From Synechococcales cyanobacterium CNB (GTDB lineage Bacteria > Planctomycetota > Phycisphaerae > Phycisphaerales > UBA1924), in the NCBI GenBank assembly GCA_030263455.1, contig SZOZ01000002.1, positions 372,001-436,000 of the forward strand: 64,000 bases of DNA. Direction: 5' to 3'. The first letter of the stretch is position 1. Each line of letters begins with the position of its first letter. A program made the position numbers and the translations under genes. Under the pieces are notes generated by a model. It was not told the DNA's origin. It was given only the letters and a program-made list of their open reading frames with translations, and made no database searches. Shown piece by piece: positions 8,873-18,344 of this stretch.

Positions 8873-11041
8873 ATGGACGGCCCATGCCCCAGAACGGCAG
8901 GCGTGGCGCGACGCGCGGCCCGGCGCGCGCTGCTCGCCGACGCGGTGCGGCGAGCAGGGGTCGTCCTCCTCGCCGGGTCGTCCGTGGGATTGCTCGCGGC
9001 CGCGCTCGACCGGCTCAACCTCTGGCGGCCCGAATGGTGGGCGTACCTTGCCGTCGCCACGGGCGTCGCCGCGATGATCGTGATCGCGGACGCATGGCGT
9101 CGCCGATGGTCTCTTCTGCGGGCGGCCGTCGCCCTGGACCACGCGCTCGGGCTGCGCGACAGGCTGTCCTCCGGGCTTGCGCTCTCGCATTCGGACGATC
9201 CCTTCGCGGGCCTGGCGCAGCGCGAGGCGGAACACGCCGCGCAGAGCGTCAGCCTTCGCCGGGCCGTGCCCGTGCGGCCGGACTGGCGGTGGGGCGCGTG
9301 GCCGGTCGTGGCGGTACTGGCGGTCGTGGTGGCGATCTTCCTGCCCCGGCTGGAGCGAGGGAGCGCGACCGAGGACCCCGCCCTCGCGCGAGCGTCACGC
9401 GAGGCGGCGGCGCGCGAAATTGCCGAGGCGTCGCGCGCGGCGAGAGATGCCGTCCATCAAGCGCGGGCCGACCCGGCAACGGCCGAGCAACTGGCAACGC
9501 TCGACGAGATCGAGCGTGAACTGGCCGATGCGAGGCGCGACCCGCGCGAGGCCCGTGCCGCGGCGGCGGACGCGGTGGAACGCCTCGCGAACCGGCTCGA
9601 AGATCAGGCCGAGCGCGAGCAGGCCGCGGCGGACAGCGTGCGCGAACGCATGGCCCGCGCAGCGCAGGCTGCACGCGACGCCGACGATGCATGGTCCGAT
9701 CTCGCCAGAGCGATCGGCGCTGGCGACGCTGCCCGCGCAGCCGACACGGCCGAGCGGCTCGCCGCGGAGATGGACCGGCTCGACCCGGCGACACGCGAGC
9801 AACTCGCCCGCGAACTCGAGGACCTGGCCCGCTCACTCGCCGAGCCGCGATCTGGCGCGCCGGAGCCGCTCCCGACCCCCCCCCTGCCGCTCGACGAGCA
9901 GGCCTTGGAGCGGCTGGCATCCGAGACCGACCCTCGCGAGATCGAGAAGCAACTGCGCGATGCCGGCCTCGAACCGGAGGCCGCGGAGCAGGCCGCCCGC
10001 GAGATTGCGGCGGAGAACCGGCGCCGCCAGGCCGAAGAAGAAGCCCAGCGTCGCGAGCAGGAACTCCGCCGCGCCGCGGAGGACGCGGCCCGCGAACTGC
10101 GCGAACCGCCGAAGCCGCGGTCCGACAGCGGTGAGCGACCACCCGATGAAACAAGGGATCTCGCTCCGAATGGCGACCAACGCGAACCGCGGCAAGGGGA
10201 ACGGCAGCGATCAGAACCACGTGAGGGGCAACCGCGGCAAGGCGAAGGTGAGCGAGGAGCGGGCGAACCCAAACCTCGCGAAGACGAAGCGCAGCCGAAG
10301 CCGACGGAAGGCGATGGTGACGCGCAGCAACCAGCGTCGCCCGAGCGTGCGCCCGGCGAGACGCCGAAGCCCGTCCCCGGCGAGGAGCGTGAGAGCGAGC
10401 AGGGCGAAGCGACACCGGGCGAAAGCGAGACCCCGCGGCAGCATGGCGAGCCGCGCCCCACGCCCGGCGATCAGGGCGAGTCACACGATGGCCGGCGCCC
10501 CGACGGCCAACAGCCCGGCGAACAGCCGGGACGGACGCCGCGGCAGCATCACGGAGGTGAACGAGGCGGAGACGACACACCCGGCGGAGTGAAAGGCTTT
10601 GCCGAACGGCTTCGCGAACTGGCGCGGCCGGGGCGCGACGAGCGCGAGCGCGCCCGCGACCTGCGCGAGCACGCACGCCGGTTGCTCGGTCGCGAGCCTG
10701 GCGACGCCCCCGCAGGCCCGTGGCCCGACGAGCGCGAGTTCGCACGAGACACGCCGCCGCCGGACGAGCCGTGGGGCTCCGAGACGACACCGATCGACGC
10801 TCGTGACCCTCGCGAGACGGGCGAGGACGGCCGCGTGGTCGCGCAGTGGTTCGCCGACGGCCGACGGACGGAGGACGGCGCATCGCACCGGGTGATGCAG
10901 GAGAGCATCCGCGAGGCGGCTCGCTCGGCGGAGGAGGCGCTCGAACAGCAGGCGGTGCCGCCCGCCCGTCGCGACCTTGTGCGGCGTGTGTTCGAGCGCT
11001 ACCAGAAGCGGGCCGAATCGCAGCAGGGGGGGGGCGGCTGA
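8873..11041 (+). CDS. Large membrane protein with Arg/Glu-rich coiled coil (DUF4175-like)
   Basis: A 722-residue protein. Three hydrophobic segments near the N-terminus (about residues 27-45, 54-73 and 142-160) are followed by long alanine/arginine/glutamate coiled coil to about residue 400. Next come a low-complexity Glu/Gly/Pro/Gln-rich region and a conserved-looking C-terminal helix pair ending KRAESQQGGGG. This architecture is typical of the DUF4175/TIGR02302-like proteins that accompany MoxR-BatA type vWA clusters in planctomycetes. It ends 3 bp before the vWA gene. Function is unknown; a chaperone or envelope-assembly role together with the vWA protein is inference. Confidence 0.7.
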   Translation: MDGPCPRTAGVARRAARRALLADAVRRAGVVLLAGSSVGLLAAALDRLNLWRPEWWAYLAVATGVAAMIVIADAWRRRWSLLRAAVALDHALGLRDRLSSGLALSHSDDPFAGLAQREAEHAAQSVSLRRAVPVRPDWRWGAWPVVAVLAVVVAIFLPRLERGSATEDPALARASREAAAREIAEASRAARDAVHQARADPATAEQLATLDEIERELADARRDPREARAAAADAVERLANRLEDQAEREQAAADSVRERMARAAQAARDADDAWSDLARAIGAGDAARAADTAERLAAEMDRLDPATREQLARELEDLARSLAEPRSGAPEPLPTPPLPLDEQALERLASETDPREIEKQLRDAGLEPEAAEQAAREIAAENRRRQAEEEAQRREQELRRAAEDAARELREPPKPRSDSGERPPDETRDLAPNGDQREPRQGERQRSEPREGQPRQGEGERGAGEPKPREDEAQPKPTEGDGDAQQPASPERAPGETPKPVPGEERESEQGEATPGESETPRQHGEPRPTPGDQGESHDGRRPDGQQPGEQPGRTPRQHHGGERGGDDTPGGVKGFAERLRELARPGRDERERARDLREHARRLLGREPGDAPAGPWPDEREFARDTPPPDEPWGSETTPIDARDPRETGEDGRVVAQWFADGRRTEDGASHRVMQESIREAARSAEEALEQQAVPPARRDLVRRVFERYQKRAESQQGGGG

Positions 11042-11044
11042 TCG

Positions 11045-14000
11045 ATGGGCCTGCGGTTCGAAAGCCCGCTGTGGCTGATCGCCGTTCTGGCCGCGCTGCC
11101 GCTGGCGTGGATCGGCCTGCGGTGGTTCGCCGCGATGAGCCGCGTGCGGCGGTGGTCGGCGGTCGTCGCCCGCACCCTGCTCACGCTCCTGCTGGCCGCA
11201 CTCCTCGCGGGCGCGGCGGGAACGCGACCCGTTGACCGGTTCGCGGTCGTGTTCGTGGTCGACGTCTCCGGTTCGGTACGCCGCTACGCGGACGGCTCGG
11301 ACGGGCCGCCGCTGGTCGAGCGTGCGCGATCAACCATCGATCGGCTGGCCGCGGGTCGAGGGCCGGACGACCTGCTCGGCGTCGTGGTCTTCGACGGCTC
11401 GGCCGCCGCGGTCGCCCTGCCCACGCGTGGGGACATCACGGGCCGATCGCTCGACGTCCGCCTGCGCGAGGGCACGGACGTGGCCTCCTCGCTCCGGTTC
11501 GCCGCGTCGCTCATCCCGGCGGACGCTGCGGGCAGGCTCGTGCTCGTGAGCGACGGCGTTGAAACGACCGGCGACGCCCGCGCCGCCGCACGCGAACTCG
11601 CGGGGCGATTCCCCACGGCGCGCGGCGCCCGAGGCTCGCTCCCGGTTGACGCCGTGCCGGTCGAGTACGAAGTGCGCGGCGAGGTGATGGTCGAGCATGT
11701 CGATGCCCCCCCCGCCGCCGCGTCCGAATCAACGGTAACCGTGCGCGTCGTGCTCGCGGCGACGGACCCCGCCCGCGGCACGCTGCACATGTTGCGGGAC
11801 GGCGAGCCGATCGACATGGGCGCGGGTGCCGGCGCGGGAAGGGCGCTGTCGCTCGCGCCGGGTCGGCACGTAGAACTCGTGCGCGTCGCGCTGCCGCCGG
11901 CTCGCGTGCACCGCTTCGAAGCCGTCTGGGAGCCGGAGACCGCCGAAGGACCGGACGGCACGACGCTCGCCCTCGGCGATTCAATCCCGGAGAACAACCG
12001 CGCCGAAGCGTTCACCGTGACGCCCGGCCGCGGCTCGGTGCTGCTGCTCGACGGCGTCTCGGACGGCCGCCCCGGCGAGGCCGGCTCGACGCTCGCCCGC
12101 TCGCTGGAACAGGCGGGCATCGGCGTGACGGTCCTCCCCCCCCCTGCTGCGCCGAGCGACCCGCTCTCGCTGCAGCTCTACGACCTCGTGATCCTCCAGA
12201 ACGTGCCCGCAGACGCGCTGGACCCGACAGCGCAGCACGCACTGGCCGCGCACGTGCGCGACCTCGGCGCCGGGCTGGTCATGATCGGCGGACCGGACTC
12301 GTTCGGCCCGGGCGGATGGAAAGGCACACCCATCGAGCCGATCCTGCCGGTGAGCCTCGACCTGCCCGAGAGCCTGATCGTGCCTTCGGCGGCGATCGTG
12401 CTCGTCATCGACAACTCGGGGTCGATGGGGCGAGGAGTGTTCGGCTCGTCCCGCACGCAGCAGCAGATCGCCAACGAGGCCGCCGCTCACGCCGTCACCA
12501 TCCTCGACCGCGCGGACCTCGTCGGCGTCATCGCGTTCAGCAACGCTCCGCGCGTCGTTCACCCGCTCTCACCGAACAGCGACCCCGCGACGCTCGCGTC
12601 CCGCATCCGCGGCATCAGCCCCGGGGGCGGCACCAACCTGCTCCCCGCGCTCGAAGAAGCGGCGCGACAGCTCGAATCCGCCCGGGCCGAGGTGCGACAC
12701 GTCATCGTCCTCTCCGACGGGGTCTCGATGAACGCGGAGTTGCTGCCCGGCGCGGCGGCCGACCTCTTCGAGCGGGGCATCCGCGTCTCGACCATCAGCG
12801 TCGGTCAGGAAGCAGACATCGCCACCATGAGCGCGATCGCCGAACAGGGCGGTGGACAACACCACTACGTCGTGAACCCCAACGCACTGCCGAGCATCTT
12901 CGTGAAAACCGTGCGGCTTGTCCGCTCGCCGATGATCCGCGAGGCGCCGTTCCGCCCCGTGGTCACACCCAGCGGCTCGCCCATGACCGAGAGCATCGGC
13001 ACCCCCCCCATGCTCGGCGGTCTCGTCCTCACGCAGACGCGGCGCGAGCCGACCATCATCAGCGCGATGCTCACGCCCGACGGCGAGCCTCTGCTCGCCC
13101 ACTGGAACGTCGGGCTGGGGCAGGTCGCCGCGTTCACGTCCGACGCGCACCACTGGGCCGCACGATGGCTGGATTGGCCCGGCTACGCGCGGATGTGGAC
13201 GCAGGTCGTGCGCACGCTCTCGCGCCCCGCGACCACGCACGGGTACGACCTGATGACGCTGGTGCGCGACGGCCGGCTGCGCGTGCGCTTCGAGGCCGCG
13301 GACGACGCGGGCACACCCCTGGATGCGCTCGCGGTCGATGCGACGGTGTACGGACCGGGCGAGGAACCGACGACGATCCGCCTCGACCAGACCGGGCCGG
13401 GCGTGTACGAGGGGTCGGTCGAGGCAAGTCGAACAGGGGCATACGTCGCGGTGGTCAAACCCCGGCAGGCGGGCAGGCCGCTGCCGCCGGCGATCGGCGG
13501 AACGACGATCTCATCGGGCGAGGAGTACCGCTCGCTGCGGTCAAACGCCGCGTTGCTCCGCGACGTGGCATCGATCACCGGCGGGCGCGTGCTCACACTC
13601 GACAGCCTTGACGCGGCGACCGTCTTCGACCGTGCCGCCGCGCCGCCGAGGCTGGCGAGCGCCCCGCTCTGGCGGCACCTGCTCATCGCAGCGATCGTGG
13701 TGCTGATGCTGGACGTGGGAACGCGGCGCATCGCGTGGGACCGATTCGTCTCGCGCGAGTTCGGCGTGGAGCTGCGCCGCGCCGCGGCCGAGGCGCTCGC
13801 CGATCGGGGCGAGGAGGCGCGTCGAACGCTCGCCGGGCTGCGCGGGACACGCGAGGCGGCGCGGGCAGAGCCGCGGGCGGGCACGCTGGGCGAGGCGGAG
13901 GCCCGGCGCATTACCGAGGAGGCCGCACGCAGGCGCGTTCGCGACCGCGAGGAGGCGTTGCGGGCGATCCGCGAGCAGCGGACGAAGGTCGCGCCAAGGG

Positions 14001-14137
14001 AGGCCGCCGCCGGCTACGAACAAGCAAAGCCCAGGCAGCGGGTTCAGAGCGAGGATGCCACCCCCTCCGGCGGCTTGCTGGAGGCAAAGCGGCGCGCCCG
14101 CGAACGCATCGAACGTCAGCAGGAGGACGAGGAATGA
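11045..14137 (+). CDS. Membrane protein with two von Willebrand factor A domains and a GATase-like domain
   Basis: A 1030-residue protein. Two N-terminal membrane segments are followed by a first vWA domain (VVDVSGS near residue 70), a class I glutamine-amidotransferase-like alpha/beta domain (about 335-440, LYDLVILQNV and AGLVMIGGPDSFGPGGW), and a second vWA domain with a complete MIDAS motif (VIDNSGSMG near 455, with later GGGTNLLPAL and VLSDG). A C-terminal helix (about 878-895) precedes an Arg/Glu-rich tail. The first MIDAS keeps D-x-S-x-S. Proteins of this build are common in planctomycetes and are thought to act in metal-dependent surface assembly with MoxR ATPases; no MoxR gene lies in this window. 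It is translationally coupled to the next gene (4-bp overlap). Confidence 0.85.
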   Translation: MGLRFESPLWLIAVLAALPLAWIGLRWFAAMSRVRRWSAVVARTLLTLLLAALLAGAAGTRPVDRFAVVFVVDVSGSVRRYADGSDGPPLVERARSTIDRLAAGRGPDDLLGVVVFDGSAAAVALPTRGDITGRSLDVRLREGTDVASSLRFAASLIPADAAGRLVLVSDGVETTGDARAAARELAGRFPTARGARGSLPVDAVPVEYEVRGEVMVEHVDAPPAAASESTVTVRVVLAATDPARGTLHMLRDGEPIDMGAGAGAGRALSLAPGRHVELVRVALPPARVHRFEAVWEPETAEGPDGTTLALGDSIPENNRAEAFTVTPGRGSVLLLDGVSDGRPGEAGSTLARSLEQAGIGVTVLPPPAAPSDPLSLQLYDLVILQNVPADALDPTAQHALAAHVRDLGAGLVMIGGPDSFGPGGWKGTPIEPILPVSLDLPESLIVPSAAIVLVIDNSGSMGRGVFGSSRTQQQIANEAAAHAVTILDRADLVGVIAFSNAPRVVHPLSPNSDPATLASRIRGISPGGGTNLLPALEEAARQLESARAEVRHVIVLSDGVSMNAELLPGAAADLFERGIRVSTISVGQEADIATMSAIAEQGGGQHHYVVNPNALPSIFVKTVRLVRSPMIREAPFRPVVTPSGSPMTESIGTPPMLGGLVLTQTRREPTIISAMLTPDGEPLLAHWNVGLGQVAAFTSDAHHWAARWLDWPGYARMWTQVVRTLSRPATTHGYDLMTLVRDGRLRVRFEAADDAGTPLDALAVDATVYGPGEEPTTIRLDQTGPGVYEGSVEASRTGAYVAVVKPRQAGRPLPPAIGGTTISSGEEYRSLRSNAALLRDVASITGGRVLTLDSLDAATVFDRAAAPPRLASAPLWRHLLIAAIVVLMLDVGTRRIAWDRFVSREFGVELRRAAAEALADRGEEARRTLAGLRGTREAARAEPRAGTLGEAEARRITEEAARRRVRDREEALRAIREQRTKVAPREAAAGYEQAKPRQRVQSEDATPSGGLLEAKRRARERIERQQEDEE

Positions 14138-14946
14138 CCGCTCGGGAGCCGCTGCACGAGATGCGCCCGACGACGCGCTTCTCCGACCGAGCCGCCGACT
14201 ACGCGAAGTTCCGCCCGTCCTACCCGGCCGAAGCGATCGACGCGATCCTCGACCGCTTGCCCCCCGCGACGCGGGGCGGGGCCTTGCAGGCCCCGTTGAT
14301 GGCGGCGGATATCGGGGCGGGCACCGGCATTTCTGCTCGCCTGCTCGCGGAGCGCGGCGTGCACGTCATCGCCGTCGAGCCGAACGACGCGATGCGATCG
14401 GCCGCCGGCCAGCATCCGCTCATCGAGTGGCGGTCCGGGACCGCGGAAGCCACCGGCCTGCCCGATGCCTCCGTCGATCTGGTGCTGTGTGCACAGTCCT
14501 ACCACTGGTTCGAGCCGAGGGCCGCCTGCCGTGAGTTCGCACGCATCCTGCGCCCCGGCGGTCGCCTCGCTCTTGTGTGGAACGACGGCGACGAGACCGA
14601 CCCCGTCGCCCGCGGGTACTACGACCTCGTCCGCGAGGCGAGCGATGGCGCAGGCCCGACGAGCCACCAGTCCGCCGCACGCAACCCGACGTTCGCCCCC
14701 CCCTTTGACCCCGCCCGCGTGCGCCGACTGCGCTTCCGCAACGAACAGCGGCTGGACAAGCCCTCGCTGATCGGCCGGGCCATGAGCGCGTCCTACGTGC
14801 CGAGGACAGGCCCGCGCGCCGAGCAGCTCGTGCGCGGCCTGCAGGAACTGCACACGAGACACGCGGCGGCGGACAGTCGCGTGGGGCTGATGTACGAGGT
14901 GCTGGTGTACTTGGCCACGCGAGAGAATGAACCCGGACGCTCATGA
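14134..14946 (+). CDS. Class I SAM-dependent methyltransferase
   Basis: A 270-residue methyltransferase of the Methyltransf_11/UbiE-like type. Motif I is MAADIGAGTGISARLLAERG, the acidic residue after strand 2 is in VIAVEPN, and the post-II/III region reads PDASVDLVLCAQSYHWF with RILRPGGRLALVW behind it. The opening TTRFSDRAADYAKFRPSYP is typical of this subgroup. The ATG overlaps the stop of the vWA gene, so it is the last gene of that operon. The substrate cannot be read from the sequence. Confidence 0.88.
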   Translation: MTAREPLHEMRPTTRFSDRAADYAKFRPSYPAEAIDAILDRLPPATRGGALQAPLMAADIGAGTGISARLLAERGVHVIAVEPNDAMRSAAGQHPLIEWRSGTAEATGLPDASVDLVLCAQSYHWFEPRAACREFARILRPGGRLALVWNDGDETDPVARGYYDLVREASDGAGPTSHQSAARNPTFAPPFDPARVRRLRFRNEQRLDKPSLIGRAMSASYVPRTGPRAEQLVRGLQELHTRHAAADSRVGLMYEVLVYLATRENEPGRS

Positions 14947-15024
14947 ACGAGCCGCGACCGAGAGGGAGCGGTTCTCTCGCGAACTGGTGCGCATACCAAC
15001 CGCTCCCTGCCGGCGCGGCTCGTT
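14946..15024. terminator. Large bipartite inverted repeat between convergent genes
   Basis: Two perfect 11-bp stems stack: AACGAGCCGCG (14946-14956) pairs with 15014-15024, and AGGGAGCGGTT (14963-14973) pairs with 14998-15008. Short internal loops separate them, and the apical loop is 24 nt. It sits between the convergent methyltransferase and miaB genes and probably acts as a two-way terminator, although no T run follows. Confidence 0.55.
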
Positions 15025-15042
15025 GATTCCGGTCGCGTGCGC

Positions 15043-16761
15043 TCAGCGAATCACGACGCCGTGCAGGCTCAGCCGATCGGCCGCCGTGATCCGCACGCGC
15101 ACCATCTCGCCCGTCAGTCCCGCCACCGCCTCGCGCGGGGCCTCGAAGAAGACGATCAGGTCGCCGTCCGTGCGGCCCGAGAGTTGCACGCTCGGCGCGC
15201 CGTTGACCTCGACCGTCGCGGTCGGGGCGTGGCCGGGGTCGAGGTCCGCCGCCGGGTCGCGCCCGCCGACGGTGAGCGTGACGGCCCCGCCGACCCTGCG
15301 GATCTGGCCGGTGGTCAGGCCCTCGCGTTTCATCTGTTGCTTGCTCGGACCCTCGACGAAGGCCTCGACCTCGCGCCCGACCTGCTCGCGCGCGATCGCG
15401 TCCGAGATCTCCGCCTGCACCGCGAGCAGTTCGTTGTTGCGGCGCCGCTTGACGGCCTCGGGCACGTCGTCGGGGATGCGCTCGAACGCGACCGTGCCGG
15501 GCCGCGGCGAGTACTTGAAGATGAAGCAGTTCTTGTAGCGCGCCCGGCGCAGCAGCCCGACCGTCGCCTCGAAGTCCTCGTCGGTCTCGGTCGGGAAGCC
15601 GACGATCACGTCGCCCGACAGCATGAGCGGGCGACCGATCCCCGGCTGGTCGAGGAACTCGCGGGCGCGAGCGAGGAACTCCTCGTACTCCTCGACCGTG
15701 TAGCCGCGGTTCATCTTCGCCAGCACGCGGTTGGACCCGCTCTGCGCCGGCACGTGCAGATAGCGGCAGATACGCGGGTGGTCGCGCATCACCTCGAGCA
15801 CGTCGTTGCCGAAGTCGCGCGGGTAACTGGTGACGAATCTCAACCGCCGGATCGCGGGAACCTCGTCGTGAATGCGAGCGAGCAGGTCGGCGAAGGTCGT
15901 CACGTTCTTACCCGCGAAGGGGTCACGGTCGTGCCCCCCGCGGTAGCTCCGCCCCTTCTGCGGCTGCGTGACGCCCCCGACGGTGACGGCCGCACCGTGC
16001 TCGAAACGGTAGTGGTTCACGGTCTGACCGAGCAGCGTGACCTCGACGACGCCCGCGTCGGCGAGTCGCTTGCACTCGTCCACAACGTGGTCCGGCGGGC
16101 GATGGACCTCCGCTCCGCGCGTGAAGGGAACGACGCAGTAGGTGCAGAACTTGTTGCACCCGCGCGTGATGCGAACGTACGCCGACCTGCGGCTCGCACC
16201 CGACGCCGGATCAACAGGCGAGACTGCCCGGGAGAGGTCCAGCAGCTCGAGGTTGTCCTCGGCCGCGGCGAGCGTCGCGCTGCGCCGGCTGGCGTTGCCC
16301 TGGAGAGCGACCTGCCGTGCAGAGATCATCGCGTTTGCCCGCGGGGCGGCGGTCCCGGCAGCTGCTCCCCCGCCGCCATCGCCGGCAAGACTCTCTTTCG
16401 TGCGCACGGCGTTGTCCAGCAGCGCCGGAAGTTTGTCGAGTTCGCCCGGCCCGCACATCACGTCCACCACGGGCATGCGACGGATGAGGTCTTCGCCGTC
16501 GCGCTCCGCCATGCAGCCGAGCACGCCAACCACCAGCGACGGCTCGCGCCGCTTGCGCACGGACATCTCGCCAAGGCGGCTCCAGACCTTCTGCTCGGCG
16601 TGCTCTCGCACGGAGCAGGTGTTGTAGAGCACGACGTCGGCCCGCTCGGGGTCGCCCGTGAAGGCATAGCCGAGGCGCGCGAGCTCACCCGCCACCAGTT
16701 CCGAGTCCAGCTCGTTCATCTGGCAGCCGAACGTCTCGAGATAGACAGTGCGGCCGGGCAT
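15043..16761 (-). CDS. miaB: tRNA-2-methylthio-N6-isopentenyladenosine synthase MiaB
   Basis: A 572-residue radical-SAM methylthiotransferase that adds the methylthio group to i6A37 of tRNAs reading UNN codons. The N-terminal UPF0004 domain starts TVYLETFGCQMNELDSE and has cysteines at residue 13, in YNTCSVREHA and in GVLGCMAER for the auxiliary cluster. The radical-SAM motif is RGCNKFCTYC, and a C-terminal TRAM-like domain follows. The ATG at 16761 fits the family N-terminus; the longer frame to 16971 is not homologous. It is longer than typical MiaB (about 440-470) because of an Ala/Gly/Arg-rich insert of roughly 70 residues between the UPF0004 and radical-SAM domains and a longer C-terminal part. 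Confidence 0.93.
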   Translation of the reverse strand: MPGRTVYLETFGCQMNELDSELVAGELARLGYAFTGDPERADVVLYNTCSVREHAEQKVWSRLGEMSVRKRREPSLVVGVLGCMAERDGEDLIRRMPVVDVMCGPGELDKLPALLDNAVRTKESLAGDGGGGAAAGTAAPRANAMISARQVALQGNASRRSATLAAAEDNLELLDLSRAVSPVDPASGASRRSAYVRITRGCNKFCTYCVVPFTRGAEVHRPPDHVVDECKRLADAGVVEVTLLGQTVNHYRFEHGAAVTVGGVTQPQKGRSYRGGHDRDPFAGKNVTTFADLLARIHDEVPAIRRLRFVTSYPRDFGNDVLEVMRDHPRICRYLHVPAQSGSNRVLAKMNRGYTVEEYEEFLARAREFLDQPGIGRPLMLSGDVIVGFPTETDEDFEATVGLLRRARYKNCFIFKYSPRPGTVAFERIPDDVPEAVKRRRNNELLAVQAEISDAIAREQVGREVEAFVEGPSKQQMKREGLTTGQIRRVGGAVTLTVGGRDPAADLDPGHAPTATVEVNGAPSVQLSGRTDGDLIVFFEAPREAVAGLTGEMVRVRITAADRLSLHGVVIR

Positions 16762-16806
16762 TGTGGAGAAAGTGTAGACGCCGCGTGCGCCGGCTCGAAA
16801 CAAGGG

Positions 16807-16845
16807 GCGGGGCCTCGCGCTCTCCTCCAAGCGACGAGGCCCCGC
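16807..16845 (-). terminator. Terminator hairpin after the PEP-CTERM gene at 16877
   Basis: An 11-bp perfect stem (GCGGGGCCTCG at 16807-16817 with its complement at 16835-16845) lies 32 bp past the stop of the minus-strand gene. A weak TTGTTT follows. It also stands in front of miaB. Confidence 0.65.
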
Positions 16846-16876
16846 CGGCGGCCATTGGGCGATGGGGTTCGTGGGT

Positions 16877-17458
16877 TCAGCGGCGACGGCGCACCCATGC
16901 AGTGCCCGCGAGCACGAGCAATGCGCCCGCCCCCGGCGTCGGCACGTTTGTGAACGCAACCCTGCAGTCATCGCTCACGCCGTACCCGGTGCCGCCCAGG
17001 TCGATCAGACGGAAGGTGGCGTGCCACTCTGTTCGCGCGGGGTCGAACGCGGGGTCGGCGGAGTCGATATGCCAGAAAGGGTGCACGTCGAACTCGTGCC
17101 CGCCGAGCCAGAACGAATCGCCCGGCGACATGAGATTGAAGAAGGGGTCGTAGACCTTGAACGCCGGATCGACAGCGACGAGCACGAACCAGACGTCCGC
17201 GCCGGTCTTGAGCGTGTAGAAGTCCTCTCCAGGCTCGTCCTCGTCCAGCGAGGCAAAGCCGGGATCGTCGCCGAACCAGCCGACGACGCCGCCGGCGTTG
17301 AAGGGCGGCAGGTAGAACGCCTCGTCGAGGTCGGCCTCGATCATCAGCTTGCCGAGACCGTTGACACCGACGATGAAGTCGCCGTCGTGCGGATTTGCAG
17401 CCGCGGCGAACGCCAGGCCGGTGATCGTGAGAACACTCGTCATCATGTGGGTACGCAT
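16877..17458 (-). CDS. Exported protein with PEP-CTERM-like sorting tail
   Basis: A 193-residue protein with a short N-terminal signal (MMTSVLTITGLAFAAAANP) and a C-terminal tripartite sorting signal: a Pro/Gly motif (VPTPGAGAL), a hydrophobic helix (LLVLAGTAWV) and a terminal RRRR. This is the planctomycete form of the PEP-CTERM signal, recognised by exosortase/archaeosortase systems. The mature part is acidic and aromatic-rich, with no domain I recognise. It belongs to a block of minus-strand exported-protein genes (16877-19175). Confidence 0.75.
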   Translation of the reverse strand: MRTHMMTSVLTITGLAFAAAANPHDGDFIVGVNGLGKLMIEADLDEAFYLPPFNAGGVVGWFGDDPGFASLDEDEPGEDFYTLKTGADVWFVLVAVDPAFKVYDPFFNLMSPGDSFWLGGHEFDVHPFWHIDSADPAFDPARTEWHATFRLIDLGGTGYGVSDDCRVAFTNVPTPGAGALLVLAGTAWVRRRR

Positions 17459-17533
17459 CAGGAACTCTCCCTTTCTGCCGCTCCAGCGGAGCGATTGCTG
17501 AAGTGAACAAATGTGAAAGCCGGGCAGAGCCGA

Positions 17534-18307
17534 TCAGCACCCCGCCACGAAAGCGTTGAGGAACGCGACAAAGTCCAGCGTGTTGACCGTGGTGTCGCCG
17601 TTGAAGTCGGCCGCGGCGTCGCCCGCGACGAAGGCGTTGAGGAACGCCACGAAGTCCAGCGTGTTGACCGTGGTGTCGCCATTGAAATCGGCCCGGCAGC
17701 CCGTGCCGCACGACGAAACGGAGTTCAAGGCCCAGTCCGCGGCCCGCTGGAACTCGGCCGCGTCAAGGTCCTTGTTGAACACGAGCCAGAACGGCTCGCT
17801 CGGCCCGACCGCCTGGTGCGTGGACCACAACTCCAGTTCGAGCAGGTAGGCGCCGGGCGAGGCCGGCGCGGACAGACGGAAGGTGTAGTGGTAATGGAAC
17901 GACCCGTTGGAACTGGCATTGAGCGTGAAGCCATGCACGGGTACGTCGCTCGCAGGCGACTCGACCGGCCCGAGCGGCCCCCACGACATGGCGATCCTCT
18001 CCGGCGGGATCGTCGAGAAGTCCGTGCCGTCCCACGTGCGGACGGCGCGCCGGATCGTGAACCCGATCTCGGCGTTCGCGGGGAACGTCCCCGCGACGCT
18101 GTCGAAGCCGGGGTTGTTGGTCTGGTTCGTGCCGCCGAACGCACCGGTGAAGAGGCACCAAGGCTCCGTCACGCCGCCGTTGTAGACGTTCGTGACGATC
18201 CTGCCGTCGGTCACCGTGAGCACGACGTCCCCGCCGTGGGGCTGCGCGACGGCAGCGCCGGCGACGAGCGCGAGAGCCAGCATCCAGACCGAGCGAAACA
18301 ATCGCAT
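17534..18307 (-). CDS. Exported protein with two C-terminal dockerin-type repeats
   Basis: A 257-residue protein with a Sec signal peptide (SVWMLALALVAGAAVAQ). The mature domain has a beta-rich look (FTIRRAVRTWDG, YLLELELWSTHQ). Two tandem dockerin-like calcium-binding repeats follow at about residues 205-257, each with ADFNGDTTVNTLDFVAFLNA. The ATG at 18307 is preceded by AAAGGAG; the longer frame upstream is not coding. Dockerin modules of this kind are abundant on planctomycete exoproteins, where no classical cellulosome is known, so the partner is uncertain. Confidence 0.85.
   Translation of the reverse strand: MRLFRSVWMLALALVAGAAVAQPHGGDVVLTVTDGRIVTNVYNGGVTEPWCLFTGAFGGTNQTNNPGFDSVAGTFPANAEIGFTIRRAVRTWDGTDFSTIPPERIAMSWGPLGPVESPASDVPVHGFTLNASSNGSFHYHYTFRLSAPASPGAYLLELELWSTHQAVGPSEPFWLVFNKDLDAAEFQRAADWALNSVSSCGTGCRADFNGDTTVNTLDFVAFLNAFVAGDAAADFNGDTTVNTLDFVAFLNAFVAGC
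17543..17693 (-). repeat. Tandem dockerin-coding DNA repeat, 2 x 70 bp at 81-bp offset
   Basis: Positions 17543-17612 and 17624-17693 are almost identical at the DNA level, including third codon positions, and lie 81 bp (27 codons) apart in the same frame. They encode the two dockerin repeats of the exported protein. Near identity suggests recent duplication or gene conversion. Confidence 0.8.
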
Positions 18308-18344
18308 GGCGGTCTCCTTTCGTTGGTTGAGGTCGAATCTCCGT

